The translations under genes were made by a program, and so were the position numbers. Below, in pieces: positions 36,211 through 45,037 of a stretch of DNA of 64,000 bases. The notes below the pieces were generated by a model. The model ran no database searches and was not told the origin of the DNA. It was given only the letters and a program-made list of their open reading frames with translations. This DNA comes from Amorphoplanes friuliensis DSM 7358. Its GTDB lineage: Bacteria; Actinomycetota; Actinomycetes; Mycobacteriales; Micromonosporaceae. Position 1 is the first letter of the stretch; every line of letters begins with the position of its first letter. The stretch covers positions 383,501 to 447,500 of the forward strand of contig NC_022657.1 in NCBI RefSeq assembly GCF_000494755.1, read 5' to 3'.

Positions 36211-37728
36211 TCAGGGCCGAGGACGGCCCCGCATGCCGAAGACCAGCGCCGCGGCACCGGCGATCAACAGGGCCAGACCGGAGAGGGCCAGCACGTCGAC
36301 GCGCGGGCCGGTGATCGGCAGGCCGCCACCGCTTCCGGCCACGTCGGACACACCGGCGCCACCGGCCGGCTCGGGGGAGACGGCGGCCACTTCGAGCAGA
36401 CCCATCTCGAGGTCCAGGACAACACCGGTGCCGCTGTCCCCGTAGGCCTGCGGGTCGGAACCCTGCGTCACTGCGATGTGGATCGCGGTCGCCTTCGCGG
36501 CGATGGCGTGACCGGAAGCCGCCTGCCGGACGTCACCGAGAGAAACCTTGACGCGGGTGCCGGGGCCGGCAGCGGGAGTGGCCTCGGTGTCCGTCTCCTT
36601 GATCAGCGGCAGGTCCGGGATGGCAGGAAGACCGGGCGCAGGCGTCGGCGAGGCGGACTTCAAGCCGCCCATCTTCGGCAGACCGCTGAGCACACCCACC
36701 TTGCCGTCACCCTGGTCAGCGGGCTCGTTGGCACCTGGCGCGCCGTTCGGCGACTCGTCATCGTGCGGGGCCGTGGCGCTCTCGGAGTCCTGGCCCGGCG
36801 TCGTGTCCTCGTCGCCGCTGTCGTCGGCCGCTTCACCCGTACCGGAAAGGGATTTTGGTGTGCCCTCGTCGACGACAACCTCGATGTTGTCGCCGGCCGT
36901 GTCCAGGCGCTCGGTCTTGATGCCCTTCCCGGAGACCTCGATCACGGCAGGCAGGTATCGGACCTCGCCGCCCTTCGCGAGGGACATGCCCGCGAGCAGC
37001 GACGGCGGCTCGATCACCTTGACCTTGACGGCCCCGTCGAGCACCGACACGTCACCGCCGGTCAAAGACGCCGAGGCCACCGTCCGCGCGGCCTTCCCGC
37101 GCCCCTCGACCGCCGTGGTGCTCACGCTCGACACCTTGCGGGGTACGCGCACCAGCGGCTCGAGGACCCCGGCCCGGTTCAGTTCCGCCTCGGAGCGGGT
37201 CACGTCGCCCTCGGCCGCGCCGCAGGCCATGCCCGGGTCCCACTTGGCATGCACGGTCATCTCACCGCGCCCGAGCCGGATGGGGCCGATTTCCGTAGCG
37301 TCGATGTCGCGGCTCTTGGCCTTCTTGTGGCTCGGTGGCGCCTGCTGCTGCAGGACGTCGGTCAGGTCCTCGCGGTCCGCGGGTCCGCCGTCGAGAACCC
37401 GCGCGAGCGCCGCCGAGTTGATCGGTGACTGGGCCACCAGGGCCGACTTGGCATCACCGACACCGACATCCGTGATCGGCTTCTCCTGGCGGCCGGCCGG
37501 GCCGAGATCAAGTTTGGCGAGCCGCAGGATCCCGGAGCCGGACTGGGCGGCGTACCGCTGAGCCTGCTCGCACGGGGCCGGCGCGGCACCGGCCGGCAAT
37601 GGCACCAGAAGGGCGCTGACCAGCCCGAAAGCAGCCGCAGCCGTCCGTTTCGTGGCGGTTCTCGAAGAGGCCCGGGCGGGCCCGGCGGGTGTCACAAGAT
37701 CAACCCGTGCTGGCACGGCGGGCATCAT
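36211..37728 (-). CDS. Secreted choice-of-anchor-P-type protein with LPxTG-like sorting signal
   Basis: 505 aa from ATG 37728, with GGAGG 7 nt upstream. N-terminal signal peptide (TAAAAFGLVSALLVPLPAGAAPAPC). Long Ser/Gly/Asp-rich extracellular region with two beta domains (VDLVTP..., GTRVKVSLGDVRQAASGHAI). C terminus: LPITG, then a hydrophobic helix (VLALSGLALLIAGAAALVFG) and RGRPRP, the three-part sortase signal. Likely cell-wall linked; no sortase gene is in the window. Acidic low-complexity linker (DDSGDEDTTPGQDSESA). Function unknown. Confidence 0.8.
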   Translation of the reverse strand: MMPAVPARVDLVTPAGPARASSRTATKRTAAAAFGLVSALLVPLPAGAAPAPCEQAQRYAAQSGSGILRLAKLDLGPAGRQEKPITDVGVGDAKSALVAQSPINSAALARVLDGGPADREDLTDVLQQQAPPSHKKAKSRDIDATEIGPIRLGRGEMTVHAKWDPGMACGAAEGDVTRSEAELNRAGVLEPLVRVPRKVSSVSTTAVEGRGKAARTVASASLTGGDVSVLDGAVKVKVIEPPSLLAGMSLAKGGEVRYLPAVIEVSGKGIKTERLDTAGDNIEVVVDEGTPKSLSGTGEAADDSGDEDTTPGQDSESATAPHDDESPNGAPGANEPADQGDGKVGVLSGLPKMGGLKSASPTPAPGLPAIPDLPLIKETDTEATPAAGPGTRVKVSLGDVRQAASGHAIAAKATAIHIAVTQGSDPQAYGDSGTGVVLDLEMGLLEVAAVSPEPAGGAGVSDVAGSGGGLPITGPRVDVLALSGLALLIAGAAALVFGMRGRPRP

Positions 37729-37867
37729 CAAAAGTCCTCCCCCAAGGATTGCCGCAACGAGCGGCGTCTACGGGATGGCCCAACGAGAGTCGATGCGAAG
37801 GGGTTGCGCGGATCTATGTACTTCTGCGCCACTTCGCACCACGGGTCCGTCGCCGTAAGGTGGGTCC

Positions 37868-38707
37868 ATGGGCATGCTGTGCGCGGTCAGCTTCAACCGG
37901 TACGGCCGTCTCTACTACCTCGATCCGGGCGAGTTCTCGCCTCAGGTCGGTGACCGCGTGTTGGTCCCGACCGACGACGGACCCGAGGTGGCGGAGTGCG
38001 TCTGGGCGGCGCAATGGGTCAGCGAGGACACCGACGGGTTCCCCAAGGTCGCCGGTCTCGCCGACGACAAGGACCTGCGCCGCGACGAGCTGCTCCGCAA
38101 ACGCAAGGCCGAGGCGAAGGTCGCGGCCAAAAAGCTGATCAAGGCCCACGAACTCCCGATGAAGGTCGTGGCCGTCGATCACGTCCTGGAGCAGGGAGGC
38201 ACCGGCGGCGCCCGCACCACGATCTACTTCACGGCGCCCCACCGCGTCGACTTCCGCTCCCTGGTCCGTGACCTCGGCGCGACCCTGCACTGCCGCGTCG
38301 AGCTCCGCCAGCTCTCGGCCCGCGACTCCGCCCGCGTCCAGGGCGGCATCGGCTCCTGCGGCCGCGACCTCTGCTGCGCGACCTTCCTGACGGACTTCGA
38401 GCCGGTCACCATCCGCATGGCCAAGGACCAGGACCTCCCCCTCAACCCCCTCCGCATCTCAGGCGCCTGCGGCCGCCTCATGTGCTGCCTCAAATATGAA
38501 CATCCCTTGTACGCCCGTTTTCAGGCGGATGCCCCGGCTGTCGGCAGCCGGGTGACAACTCCCGAGGGTGACGGCAGGGTCGTGGCTCACAGCGTCCCGA
38601 AGGACGCGGTGGTGGTCCGCATGGACGCCGACGGCTCCCGGTGCTCCTGCAGCCGGGCCTCGGTCTGCGCTCCTCGGCAAAGCCATGATCAGCACTACGG
38701 CAGCTAA
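37868..38707 (+). CDS. ricT: PSP1-domain protein, RicT/YaaT family
   Basis: 279 aa. PSP1 domain with the conserved core LSARDSARVQGGIGSCGRDL, the CCATFL motif and SGACGRLMCCLKYE, whose clustered Cys bind an iron-sulphur centre in B. subtilis RicT. There the Ric complex affects RNase Y-dependent mRNA maturation and development. A further Cys pair sits near the C terminus (SRCSCSRASVC). Located by tmk/holB as in other actinobacteria. Its stop overlaps the convergent recombinase stop by 2 nt, an unusually tight junction that hints at insertion. Confidence 0.85.
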   Translation: MGMLCAVSFNRYGRLYYLDPGEFSPQVGDRVLVPTDDGPEVAECVWAAQWVSEDTDGFPKVAGLADDKDLRRDELLRKRKAEAKVAAKKLIKAHELPMKVVAVDHVLEQGGTGGARTTIYFTAPHRVDFRSLVRDLGATLHCRVELRQLSARDSARVQGGIGSCGRDLCCATFLTDFEPVTIRMAKDQDLPLNPLRISGACGRLMCCLKYEHPLYARFQADAPAVGSRVTTPEGDGRVVAHSVPKDAVVVRMDADGSRCSCSRASVCAPRQSHDQHYGS

Positions 38708-40215
38708 GGGGATGACCAGGCGGGTGTGAACTCCGTTTCGATCAGTGCCGCCCGCCAGGTCGGCTGACCCGCCTTCGGTCGCCCCTTTCCGCGTGGGATC
38801 ACTCGGATGAAGGTGAAGGCATCTCGCAGGACTGCTCGTTGCTCCACGAGGGCGAGCTTGCCGAACTCCTCGTCGGCCGTCTCTCGTCGTCCCGCTTCGA
38901 GAACCGACTTTCGGATGCCTGCCAACTCCTCGCGGAGCCTGGCGGTGCCTGTGAGCACGGCGGCCCGCTCCAGTAGGCCCGCGGCTCGGTCCTCCACCAA
39001 TTCGGCCATCAACAGCTCGATCTCGTTCTCGCGTGCCTTCAGCGGAGCCACGTCCATCGGCGCGGGCTGCTGCCCGGACATGGTCCGCCCCGTAGCCTCC
39101 ATCTGCTGCAGCAACCGGGACACGACCACTCGGTCAGCGAAGTCCAGTGGGAGTTGGCAGTGTCCACGGCTCAGGGTCTCGTCCACGGGTCCTTGGCACA
39201 CGTAGATCGGCGCGGAGCCGCGCTTGCTCGCGCCCATCGGCCCGCCACAAACCGTGCAGGAGGCGATCCGGGACAACAGGGTGGCCAACTTGCCCACGGT
39301 GCTGCCCGGTCGCTCGCGGCCGGCCAGGAACAGGTCCATCGCGCGCCAGGTTGTCTCGTCGACGATGGGCGTCCAGTTCCCGTCGCCCATGATTTCTCCG
39401 TACAGGGTCGACTTCGCCATGTTGCGCGGAGCCCGCAGGAGAGATCGAACGGCGACGTTGCTCCACCGGCCGGACGGGTCGTAGTCATTTCGGCGCGGTG
39501 CGCGCGCCCGGGCGGTCGCTGGGTCGGGCGCGGACGTCCTGAAGCCTGCCTCGTTCCACTCCCGGGCCACGGTCGTCAACGCCTTGCCCGCGAGCACATC
39601 CTGGTACGCCCTCAGCACGGCCGCCGCCTCCGCTCGGCGCAGCGTGCCGTCCAGTTCGTAGCCGAACGGCCGCCTGATCCACTGTGGCCGGCCGGTGCTC
39701 ACCCGTAGATCGTTCGCCAGGATCTGCCGCTCGGCCTTCCGTTCCGTCTCGGCCGTTGCGACAGCGGCCAGGATGCGGGCGACCATGCGACCGACGTCAG
39801 TGGTCAGATCGATGTCGCCGGTGGCGGTGGCCAGGCCGATGTCGCGTTCCAGCGCCAGGTCGATCAAGAACTCGAGATCCTTGAGTGAGCGGGTCACGCG
39901 GTCCAGGTGCCAGGCGACGATGAGGTCCGCCTCGCCGGCTTCGATCTTCCGGACCACACGCTGCCAACCCGGGCGATCGGCGAGGCGGACAGTGGTGGCG
40001 GAAACTGTGTCATCGACGACGTCGACCACTTCCCATCCTCTCGCCAGAGCGAGGGCGCGACACGCCAGTTCCTGGCTCTTCAGGGCCGCCCTGTTCCCGG
40101 TCCTGTCCACGCTCATGCGGAGGTAGAGCACAGCGCGCAAGGTCGTGCGGGTCAGCGCGGCGGACTGCATGGCGCGTCGTCTGGCCGCACTCTTGATACG
40201 CGGTGAACTTGTCAC
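38704..40215 (-). CDS. Large serine recombinase (site-specific integrase type)
   Basis: 503 aa. N-terminal resolvase domain: AVLYLRMSVDRTGNRAALKS, with the nucleophile Ser in RMSVDR (about Ser34), and DLIVAWHLDRVTRSLKDLE with the DRxxRs helix. Recombinase domain (GRPQWIRRPFGYELDG, ILRAYQDVLAGKALTTVARE), zinc ribbon with CTVCGGPM and later CQ/HCQL, and a C-terminal coiled coil (LKARENEIELLMAELVED). All catalytic parts look intact. No other phage or ICE gene is nearby, so this is a solitary integrase or the remnant of an element. Start GTG 40215 with no leader, from the promoter at 40222-40250. Confidence 0.92.
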   Translation of the reverse strand: MTSSPRIKSAARRRAMQSAALTRTTLRAVLYLRMSVDRTGNRAALKSQELACRALALARGWEVVDVVDDTVSATTVRLADRPGWQRVVRKIEAGEADLIVAWHLDRVTRSLKDLEFLIDLALERDIGLATATGDIDLTTDVGRMVARILAAVATAETERKAERQILANDLRVSTGRPQWIRRPFGYELDGTLRRAEAAAVLRAYQDVLAGKALTTVAREWNEAGFRTSAPDPATARARAPRRNDYDPSGRWSNVAVRSLLRAPRNMAKSTLYGEIMGDGNWTPIVDETTWRAMDLFLAGRERPGSTVGKLATLLSRIASCTVCGGPMGASKRGSAPIYVCQGPVDETLSRGHCQLPLDFADRVVVSRLLQQMEATGRTMSGQQPAPMDVAPLKARENEIELLMAELVEDRAAGLLERAAVLTGTARLREELAGIRKSVLEAGRRETADEEFGKLALVEQRAVLRDAFTFIRVIPRGKGRPKAGQPTWRAALIETEFTPAWSSP

Positions 40216-40221
40216 GCGACT

Positions 40222-40250
40222 AGGCTAGGAGCGCGCACCAGCGTGGTCAA
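40222..40250 (-). promoter_or_regulatory. Promoter of the serine recombinase gene (leaderless)
   Basis: On the minus strand TTGACC, 17-bp spacer, TAGCCT, then 6 nt to GTG 40215. Near-consensus sigma-70-type geometry; the transcript should begin at or next to the start codon. Confidence 0.65.
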
Positions 40251-40281
40251 GCTCAACCAGAATCCCAGGCCGCGCCTGTAC

Positions 40282-42054
40282 TTATGGCAGCTGACTGCTG
40301 TCTGCAGCGGCCGGGCCGTCGATGATGATGGGGGGCTCGATGAGGTGGGGGGTCAGGGGTTCCTGGGGGAGCAGCCAGGAGCTGTCCGGGGTGTTGTCGG
40401 GGTCGGCGACCCACTTGTGGCAGATCTTGTCGATGCCGATGGCGTGCACGGTGAGAGTCCCGTCGGGGGAGATGTGCATGCGGAGGAAGCTTTTGGCGTC
40501 CTCGATGCCCTGGCCCGCGAAGAGCTCGTTGGTGTTGACGTCGAAGAGGCTGGCGATCAGCAGGTAGAGCGACAGCAGCTGCGTGGCCAGGTAGGCGATC
40601 ACCGGCCCGTAGAGGATCGCGGCGACGATCAGGGGGCCTGGCCATTCCCAGTTACGGAACGGCAGGTGGAACCAGACCCAGGTGCCGGCGGCGGCCAGGC
40701 CGATCTGGGCGAAGCCGTGGAGCACGCCGAGGATCCAGTGGCGGGAGTGTTTGGCGGCGTCGGCGCCTGGCGGCTGGGCGAAGAGGACCGTGCCAGCGAG
40801 GATCAGCAGCAGCATGATCACCAGCGGGATGCTGAAGAGGCGTTGGAGTGTGCCGCCCTGGCTCGCTGCGCCGGCCATGGCGAGCATCGTCAGGGTTTGG
40901 ATGATGCCGAGCATCGTGGCGAAGCCGGCGTTGCGGATCGGCACCTTGCTGAAGACGCCCCAGCGCAGGCGCTTGGATTCCTCGACGCTCGGGAAGCGGG
41001 AGACCAGCTTGTAGTCGCGGCTGCGGCTGGCGCTGCGGGTGAGCGTCTCCTTCGGTGGGACGGTCAGCTGCTCGGGCAAGTTGTGCGTGGCGACGAGGTA
41101 GGCCCCGCCGCCGCCACACGTGATCAGATCGCGGTCCTCGCCCGTGTAGCGCGCGTAGTGGTGCAGATCGCCGGAGACGAGCAGGCGTACCTGGGCTCCG
41201 GTCGGGGCGAGGATGGTCCGGATGAAGTAGTCGACGGCGTCGTACCGGTCGGGCTCTTTGGCGGCCTTGACCCAGACCGGCGACGGTGTCATGAGGATGA
41301 CCCGGTCGTCGGGGCCGAGCTTGCGGGCCGCCTCCTCGAAGTAGAGCAGCTGCGGGTCGTCGATGTAGGCGCCGAACTGCTCGTCGATCGCGAACAGGTG
41401 CCAGTTGGCGGGCAGCTCCACCGCAAAATAGGACCTGTACTGCTGGGTGCGCCAGCCGCCGATGTGCCCGTCCTTGCGGCGCGCGAAGAGGCGGAGGAAA
41501 GCCGTCAGCCCGTCGTACCAGTCGTGGTTGCCGGGGAGGGCGAAGAGCGTGGGCTGCGGGCCGTCAGCGGGAGGCTCGGGGAGGGCGGCGCGGTAGGGGC
41601 CCTTGGTGCGGTTCTCGTAACCGTCACCGTTGGCCAGCGGGTAGACCTGGTCGCCGCCCATGAGCAGCACCTGGCCGCGGGGCAGCACCTGGCCGTCGAC
41701 CTCGAGCTGCGGCTGGGCCAGCAGGTACGCCACGGAGTAGGTGGCGTGGAAGCCGTCACCCAGGTCGGCGACGTAGTCGAACCACAGCTCGCCGTCGGCG
41801 GTGCCCGGCTGGGTGAAGGCGTCGCCGGGCAGGGCGTTCTGCAGCTCGCGTTTGTCGAGGTACGCACCGAAGAGGATCGCCATCAGGGTACGCAGGCCGG
41901 TGTTGAGCAGCAGCAGCGGCGCGAGCCAGCCCACCGGTCGCTGCGGTGTGAAACCCAGCTGCTCCGGCTCCATGCTCACCGGCCGCCGCGCCGCGGAAGG
42001 TTCGGCCTCGGCGGACTGCCGGCGGTGCCGCTGAGGAGGCTCTCGATCGTTCAC
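40282..42054 (-). CDS. Membrane-associated calcineurin-like metallophosphoesterase
   Basis: 590 aa. N-terminal TM segment (GWLAPLLLLNTGLRTLMAILFGAYL), then a phosphoesterase domain with ADLGD, MGGDQVYP, ALPGNHDWYDG (about 160-175) and SGDLHHYARY (metal-binding His). Multiple C-terminal TM segments follow (IPLVIMLLLILAGTVLFA, PGPLIVAAILYGPVIAYLA) and then a roughly 90-aa cytoplasmic tail. The substrate could be a nucleotide or a lipid-linked phosphate; not determined. ATG 42054 lies upstream of the tRNA in opposite orientation. Confidence 0.85.
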   Translation of the reverse strand: MNDREPPQRHRRQSAEAEPSAARRPVSMEPEQLGFTPQRPVGWLAPLLLLNTGLRTLMAILFGAYLDKRELQNALPGDAFTQPGTADGELWFDYVADLGDGFHATYSVAYLLAQPQLEVDGQVLPRGQVLLMGGDQVYPLANGDGYENRTKGPYRAALPEPPADGPQPTLFALPGNHDWYDGLTAFLRLFARRKDGHIGGWRTQQYRSYFAVELPANWHLFAIDEQFGAYIDDPQLLYFEEAARKLGPDDRVILMTPSPVWVKAAKEPDRYDAVDYFIRTILAPTGAQVRLLVSGDLHHYARYTGEDRDLITCGGGGAYLVATHNLPEQLTVPPKETLTRSASRSRDYKLVSRFPSVEESKRLRWGVFSKVPIRNAGFATMLGIIQTLTMLAMAGAASQGGTLQRLFSIPLVIMLLLILAGTVLFAQPPGADAAKHSRHWILGVLHGFAQIGLAAAGTWVWFHLPFRNWEWPGPLIVAAILYGPVIAYLATQLLSLYLLIASLFDVNTNELFAGQGIEDAKSFLRMHISPDGTLTVHAIGIDKICHKWVADPDNTPDSSWLLPQEPLTPHLIEPPIIIDGPAAADSSQLP

Positions 42055-42140
42055 AAAAGGCAGACTAGTCCGGTTCCGACGCGCCGCTGACCGACCCGTT
42101 CAGGGGCACGCTCGCCGATGCCGTACACTCAATGACCGTT

Positions 42141-42214
42141 GCCGCCTTAGCTCAGTCGGCTAGAGCGACGCACTCGTAATGCGTAGGTCGACGGTTCGAT
42201 TCCGTCAGGCGGCT
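42141..42214 (+). tRNA. tRNA-Thr (anticodon CGT)
   Basis: Complete cloverleaf: acceptor GCCGCCT/AGGCGGC, D arm GCTC/GAGC, anticodon stem ACGCA/TGCGT around loop CTCGTAA (anticodon CGT reads ACG), T arm GACGG/CCGTC with TTCGATT, discriminator T. CCA is not encoded. TACACT 11 nt upstream is a likely -10. Confidence 0.97.
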
Positions 42215-42220
42215 CAGTAC

Positions 42221-42249
42221 AAAAGCCCAGGTCAGAGACCTGGGCTTTT
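42221..42249 (+). terminator. Intrinsic terminator of tRNA-Thr
   Basis: Perfect 13-bp stem AAAAGCCCAGGTC/GACCTGGGCTTTT, loop AGA, ending in a T4 run. 6 bp after the tRNA. Confidence 0.9.
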
Positions 42250-42265
42250 GCTATTGCCGGGTTTT

Positions 42266-42862
42266 TCAGGCAGCCGCGGGGTAGATCAGGGTGCGGGCCA
42301 GGGACGTGATGATGCCCTGGTCGACGGGGAACGACTCGCCGAAGGCCTCGCCGCTCACGGCCGCGGTCTTCTGGCGGGTGACGTGGAGGCGGCCCTCGTC
42401 GTCACGCCAGCGGGACTTGGTGGCTTCGCCGGTGCCGGTCCAGGCGATCTTGACCTGGGTGGTGCCGGTGGTGGCGGGTGCGTCGGTGCATTCCGCCTCT
42501 TCGCCGTCGGCGGTGGAGACGCAGGTGCGGATCGTCTCCGAGTACGCCACGGTCGCCGTGAACGAGGCGGCCTTGAGCGACATCTTGGCGCGCTGCGGGG
42601 TCTGGTCGTAGGCCGTACGGAAGATGGTCGTGCAGGTGTCGCCGGCGCAGGAGCGTGTCCAGTATTCGACGTCGACCTGGGCGGCGCCCTCGAAGCGTTC
42701 GAGGTCGACGGTCAGGGTGCGGGCGGCTTCGGGGTCGTCGAAGCCTGCGTGTGCGGATTCGAAGAGGGCCGGCGCGGGGGCGGCCGTCGCGGGCGTGGCG
42801 ATCAGTGCGGCCGCGGCCAGGGCGGCGCCGATCGGCACGACGACACGGCGGAGCAGGGACAT
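42266..42862 (-). CDS. Small secreted protein, unknown function
   Basis: 198 aa from ATG 42862 with GAGGAG 6 nt upstream. Signal peptide MSLLRRVVVPIGAALAAAAL, then ATPATAAPAP. Mature part is beta-rich, with Cys in TRSCAGDTC and ETIRTCVSTADGEEAECTD, probably disulphide-bonded. No family recognised; similar exported proteins are common and uncharacterised in Micromonosporaceae. A longer in-frame start exists but lacks a ribosome site. Confidence 0.75.
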   Translation of the reverse strand: MSLLRRVVVPIGAALAAAALIATPATAAPAPALFESAHAGFDDPEAARTLTVDLERFEGAAQVDVEYWTRSCAGDTCTTIFRTAYDQTPQRAKMSLKAASFTATVAYSETIRTCVSTADGEEAECTDAPATTGTTQVKIAWTGTGEATKSRWRDDEGRLHVTRQKTAAVSGEAFGESFPVDQGIITSLARTLIYPAAA

Positions 42863-42899
42863 GCGGGTCTCCTCAGTGGATGGATCAAGGAGGCCGATG

Positions 42900-43403
42900 T
42901 TAGGTGACGGGGAGGGCGGGGAAACGCCCCGACAGAAATTTCCGGAACTCGTCGCTTTTGTCGGCGGTGAGACCGGTTTTCGGTACGGCGAGGAACTGGT
43001 CACCGCCGTAGAAGAGGAGCCAGGCGGTGTCGGTCTCCACGAACTTCTCGAACGCCTCCCAGGCGATCTCCACACTCATGAGCGGGTACTCCGCGCGTAC
43101 CCGGGAGGAGGTCAGGGTGATCACCTGGACCTGCCGGACGAGGGCGGGAAGTTTGGCTGTCATGGCCCGGAGTTTGCGGTCGCCGAGTCCTCGGTAGAAG
43201 AGGCCGGCGGCGACCACGACCAGGAGGATGAAGGCGAGGCCGGTGGCGTCCGAGAAGACCAGCAGCAGCACGGCGAGGACGGCAAAAACGACCGCGACCG
43301 TGGTGCCGACCGACCGCTGGAGGCGCAGCGCGTCGGCGTAGGCGGCCCTCAGGTTGGCGAGCGTCTGCTGCTCGTCGAACGCCCGCTCGACCCGGATCTC
43401 CAT
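42900..43403 (-). CDS. YcxB-family membrane protein
   Basis: 167 aa. Short N-terminal soluble part (RAFDEQQTLANLRAAYADAL), two TM segments (GTTVAVVFAVLAVLLLVFSDA and GLAFILLVVVAAGLFYRGL), then the YcxB C-terminal domain (SVEIAWEAFEKFVETDTAWLL and FLAVPKTGL). Function unknown. ATG 43403 has TATGCT 8 nt upstream and no clear Shine-Dalgarno. Confidence 0.75.
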   Translation of the reverse strand: MEIRVERAFDEQQTLANLRAAYADALRLQRSVGTTVAVVFAVLAVLLLVFSDATGLAFILLVVVAAGLFYRGLGDRKLRAMTAKLPALVRQVQVITLTSSRVRAEYPLMSVEIAWEAFEKFVETDTAWLLFYGGDQFLAVPKTGLTADKSDEFRKFLSGRFPALPVT

Positions 43404-43420
43404 GGCCGCAGAGCATAGGC

Positions 43421-45010
43421 TCAGTACCGGAAGTTGGACACCAGCGTGGTGAGCTCGGTCGACATGCGGGCCAGTTCGCGCGTGGCCTGCTGCGACTGGG
43501 TGACGCCCTCGCTGGTGAGGCGGGCGCCCTCGGCGACGCCGGTGATGTTCTGGGCGATGTCGCCGGTGCCGGCTGCGGCCTCGCCGACGCTGCGGTTCAT
43601 CTCGGCCGTGGTGGCGGTCTGTTCCTCGACGGCGCTCGCGATGGTCGTCTGGAAGTCGCTGATCTGCGCGATGACCCGGGTGATCTCCTCGATCGCGGTG
43701 ACCGCGCCGCCCGTGTCGGACTGGATCGCCTCGACCCGGCGGGAGATGTCCTCGGTCGCCCGGGCTGTTTCCTGAGCCAGGTCCTTGACCTCCGAGGCGA
43801 CCACGGCGAAGCCCTTGCCCATCTCGCCGGCGCGGGCGGCCTCGATCGTCGCGTTCAGGGCCAGCAGGTTGGTCTGTTCCGCGATGGCGGTGATGACCTT
43901 GATGACGGTGCCGATCTCGGCCGAGGACTCGCCGAGTTTGTTCATGGTCCGGGAGGTGGCGGCGGTCAGCTCGACCGCTTCGCCGGCGACCCGGGCGGCC
44001 TCGGTGGCGTTCTGGGAGATCTCGCGGATCGCGGCGCCCATCTCCTCGCTGCCGGCGGACACCGAGTCGACGCTGCGGGAGACCTCCTCGGCGGCGGACG
44101 ACACGGTCGCGGCCTGGGCGGAGGTCTGCTCGGCGGACGCGGCGATCTGCTGGGCGACGCCGGACATCTGCTCGGAGGCGCCGGCCAGCGACGACGCCGA
44201 GCTGTCGATGGTCGAGACCGTTCCGCGGAGGGTGCCCAGGGCGGCGTCCAGCGCGCGGCCCATCCGGCCGGGTTCGTCGCGTGAGGTGAGACCGGTCGAC
44301 CGGGTCAGGTCACCGGCGGCGAGGCCGTGGCAGACCGCTTCGACCCGGCCCAGCGACCGCAGGATGCCGCGGGAGACAAAAAACCCGATGAACAGCGCTC
44401 CGGTCAGGCCGGCCACCAACAGCACGATCGATTGGGTACGGCTGTCCTGGTACTTCGACTCGACCAGTGCCGCGGTGTGTGCGGCGTCGGCGGTCTCGGC
44501 CGCGATGAGCGCCTCGATGTGCCCGGTGGCGGTGGCCATCAGGGGTGACACCTCGGCGTCGCGGATCGTCTGCCAGGCCTCGACGTCGTTGCGGGCGCCG
44601 GCCGGCAGCAGCTTGCCGAGGGCGATCTTCTCGTACGCCAGCCACTTGGCCTCGAGGTCGGTGATGACCGACCGGTCACCCGCCGGATCGGTCTCCTGGT
44701 ACGCCGCCAGCGCCGTCTTGAACGCGTTCGCGTCGGCGTTGAAGTCCGAGGCGTTCTTGGCCTCGGTGGCGGTGGTGTCGGAGATCAGGTGGTTGGCGGT
44801 GTCGAGCCGCGCCGACGACAGAGCAGCGTCGATCTGCCCGACGGCGGTCACCCCAGCCACGTTGTGCCGGTAGAGGTGCTGCGCGGACGAGTTGACGGAG
44901 CTCAGCGCGACCAGGCCGATGAGACCCACCGCCAGGGCGACCAGGGCGGCGAAGCCGACAGCAGCCTGAATCTTGATCCGCACGCTCAGATCGGCGGGAG
45001 AACGCGTCAT
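43421..45010 (-). CDS. Methyl-accepting chemotaxis protein
   Basis: 529 aa. TM1 ([21 protein letters not shown], about 19-39), periplasm-side four-helix sensor (about 40-190, Asp/Ala-rich; TarH-like), TM2 ([19 protein letters not shown]), HAMP domain, and a C-terminal signalling domain with the hairpin tip [20 protein letters not shown] and [10 protein letters not shown]. It signals to CheA/CheW to bias the flagellar motor. Presence implies a motile stage such as zoospores. ATG 45010 sits 6 nt after TATTTT; the box GCCATATTTT loosely resembles a flagellar sigma -10 element. No che genes adjacent. Confidence 0.93.
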   Translation of the reverse strand: MTRSPADLSVRIKIQAAVGFAALVALAVGLIGLVALSSVNSSAQHLYRHNVAGVTAVGQIDAALSSARLDTANHLISDTTATEAKNASDFNADANAFKTALAAYQETDPAGDRSVITDLEAKWLAYEKIALGKLLPAGARNDVEAWQTIRDAEVSPLMATATGHIEALIAAETADAAHTAALVESKYQDSRTQSIVLLVAGLTGALFIGFFVSRGILRSLGRVEAVCHGLAAGDLTRSTGLTSRDEPGRMGRALDAALGTLRGTVSTIDSSASSLAGASEQMSGVAQQIAASAEQTSAQAATVSSAAEEVSRSVDSVSAGSEEMGAAIREISQNATEAARVAGEAVELTAATSRTMNKLGESSAEIGTVIKVITAIAEQTNLLALNATIEAARAGEMGKGFAVVASEVKDLAQETARATEDISRRVEAIQSDTGGAVTAIEEITRVIAQISDFQTTIASAVEEQTATTAEMNRSVGEAAAGTGDIAQNITGVAEGARLTSEGVTQSQQATRELARMSTELTTLVSNFRY

Positions 45011-45037
45011 CCCTCGAAAATATGGCTGATCCGGGTG

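Noticed and set aside
38704..42054. Prophage or ICE
   Set aside because: Only the integrase is found; neighbours are housekeeping-type genes, no structural, replication or transfer genes.
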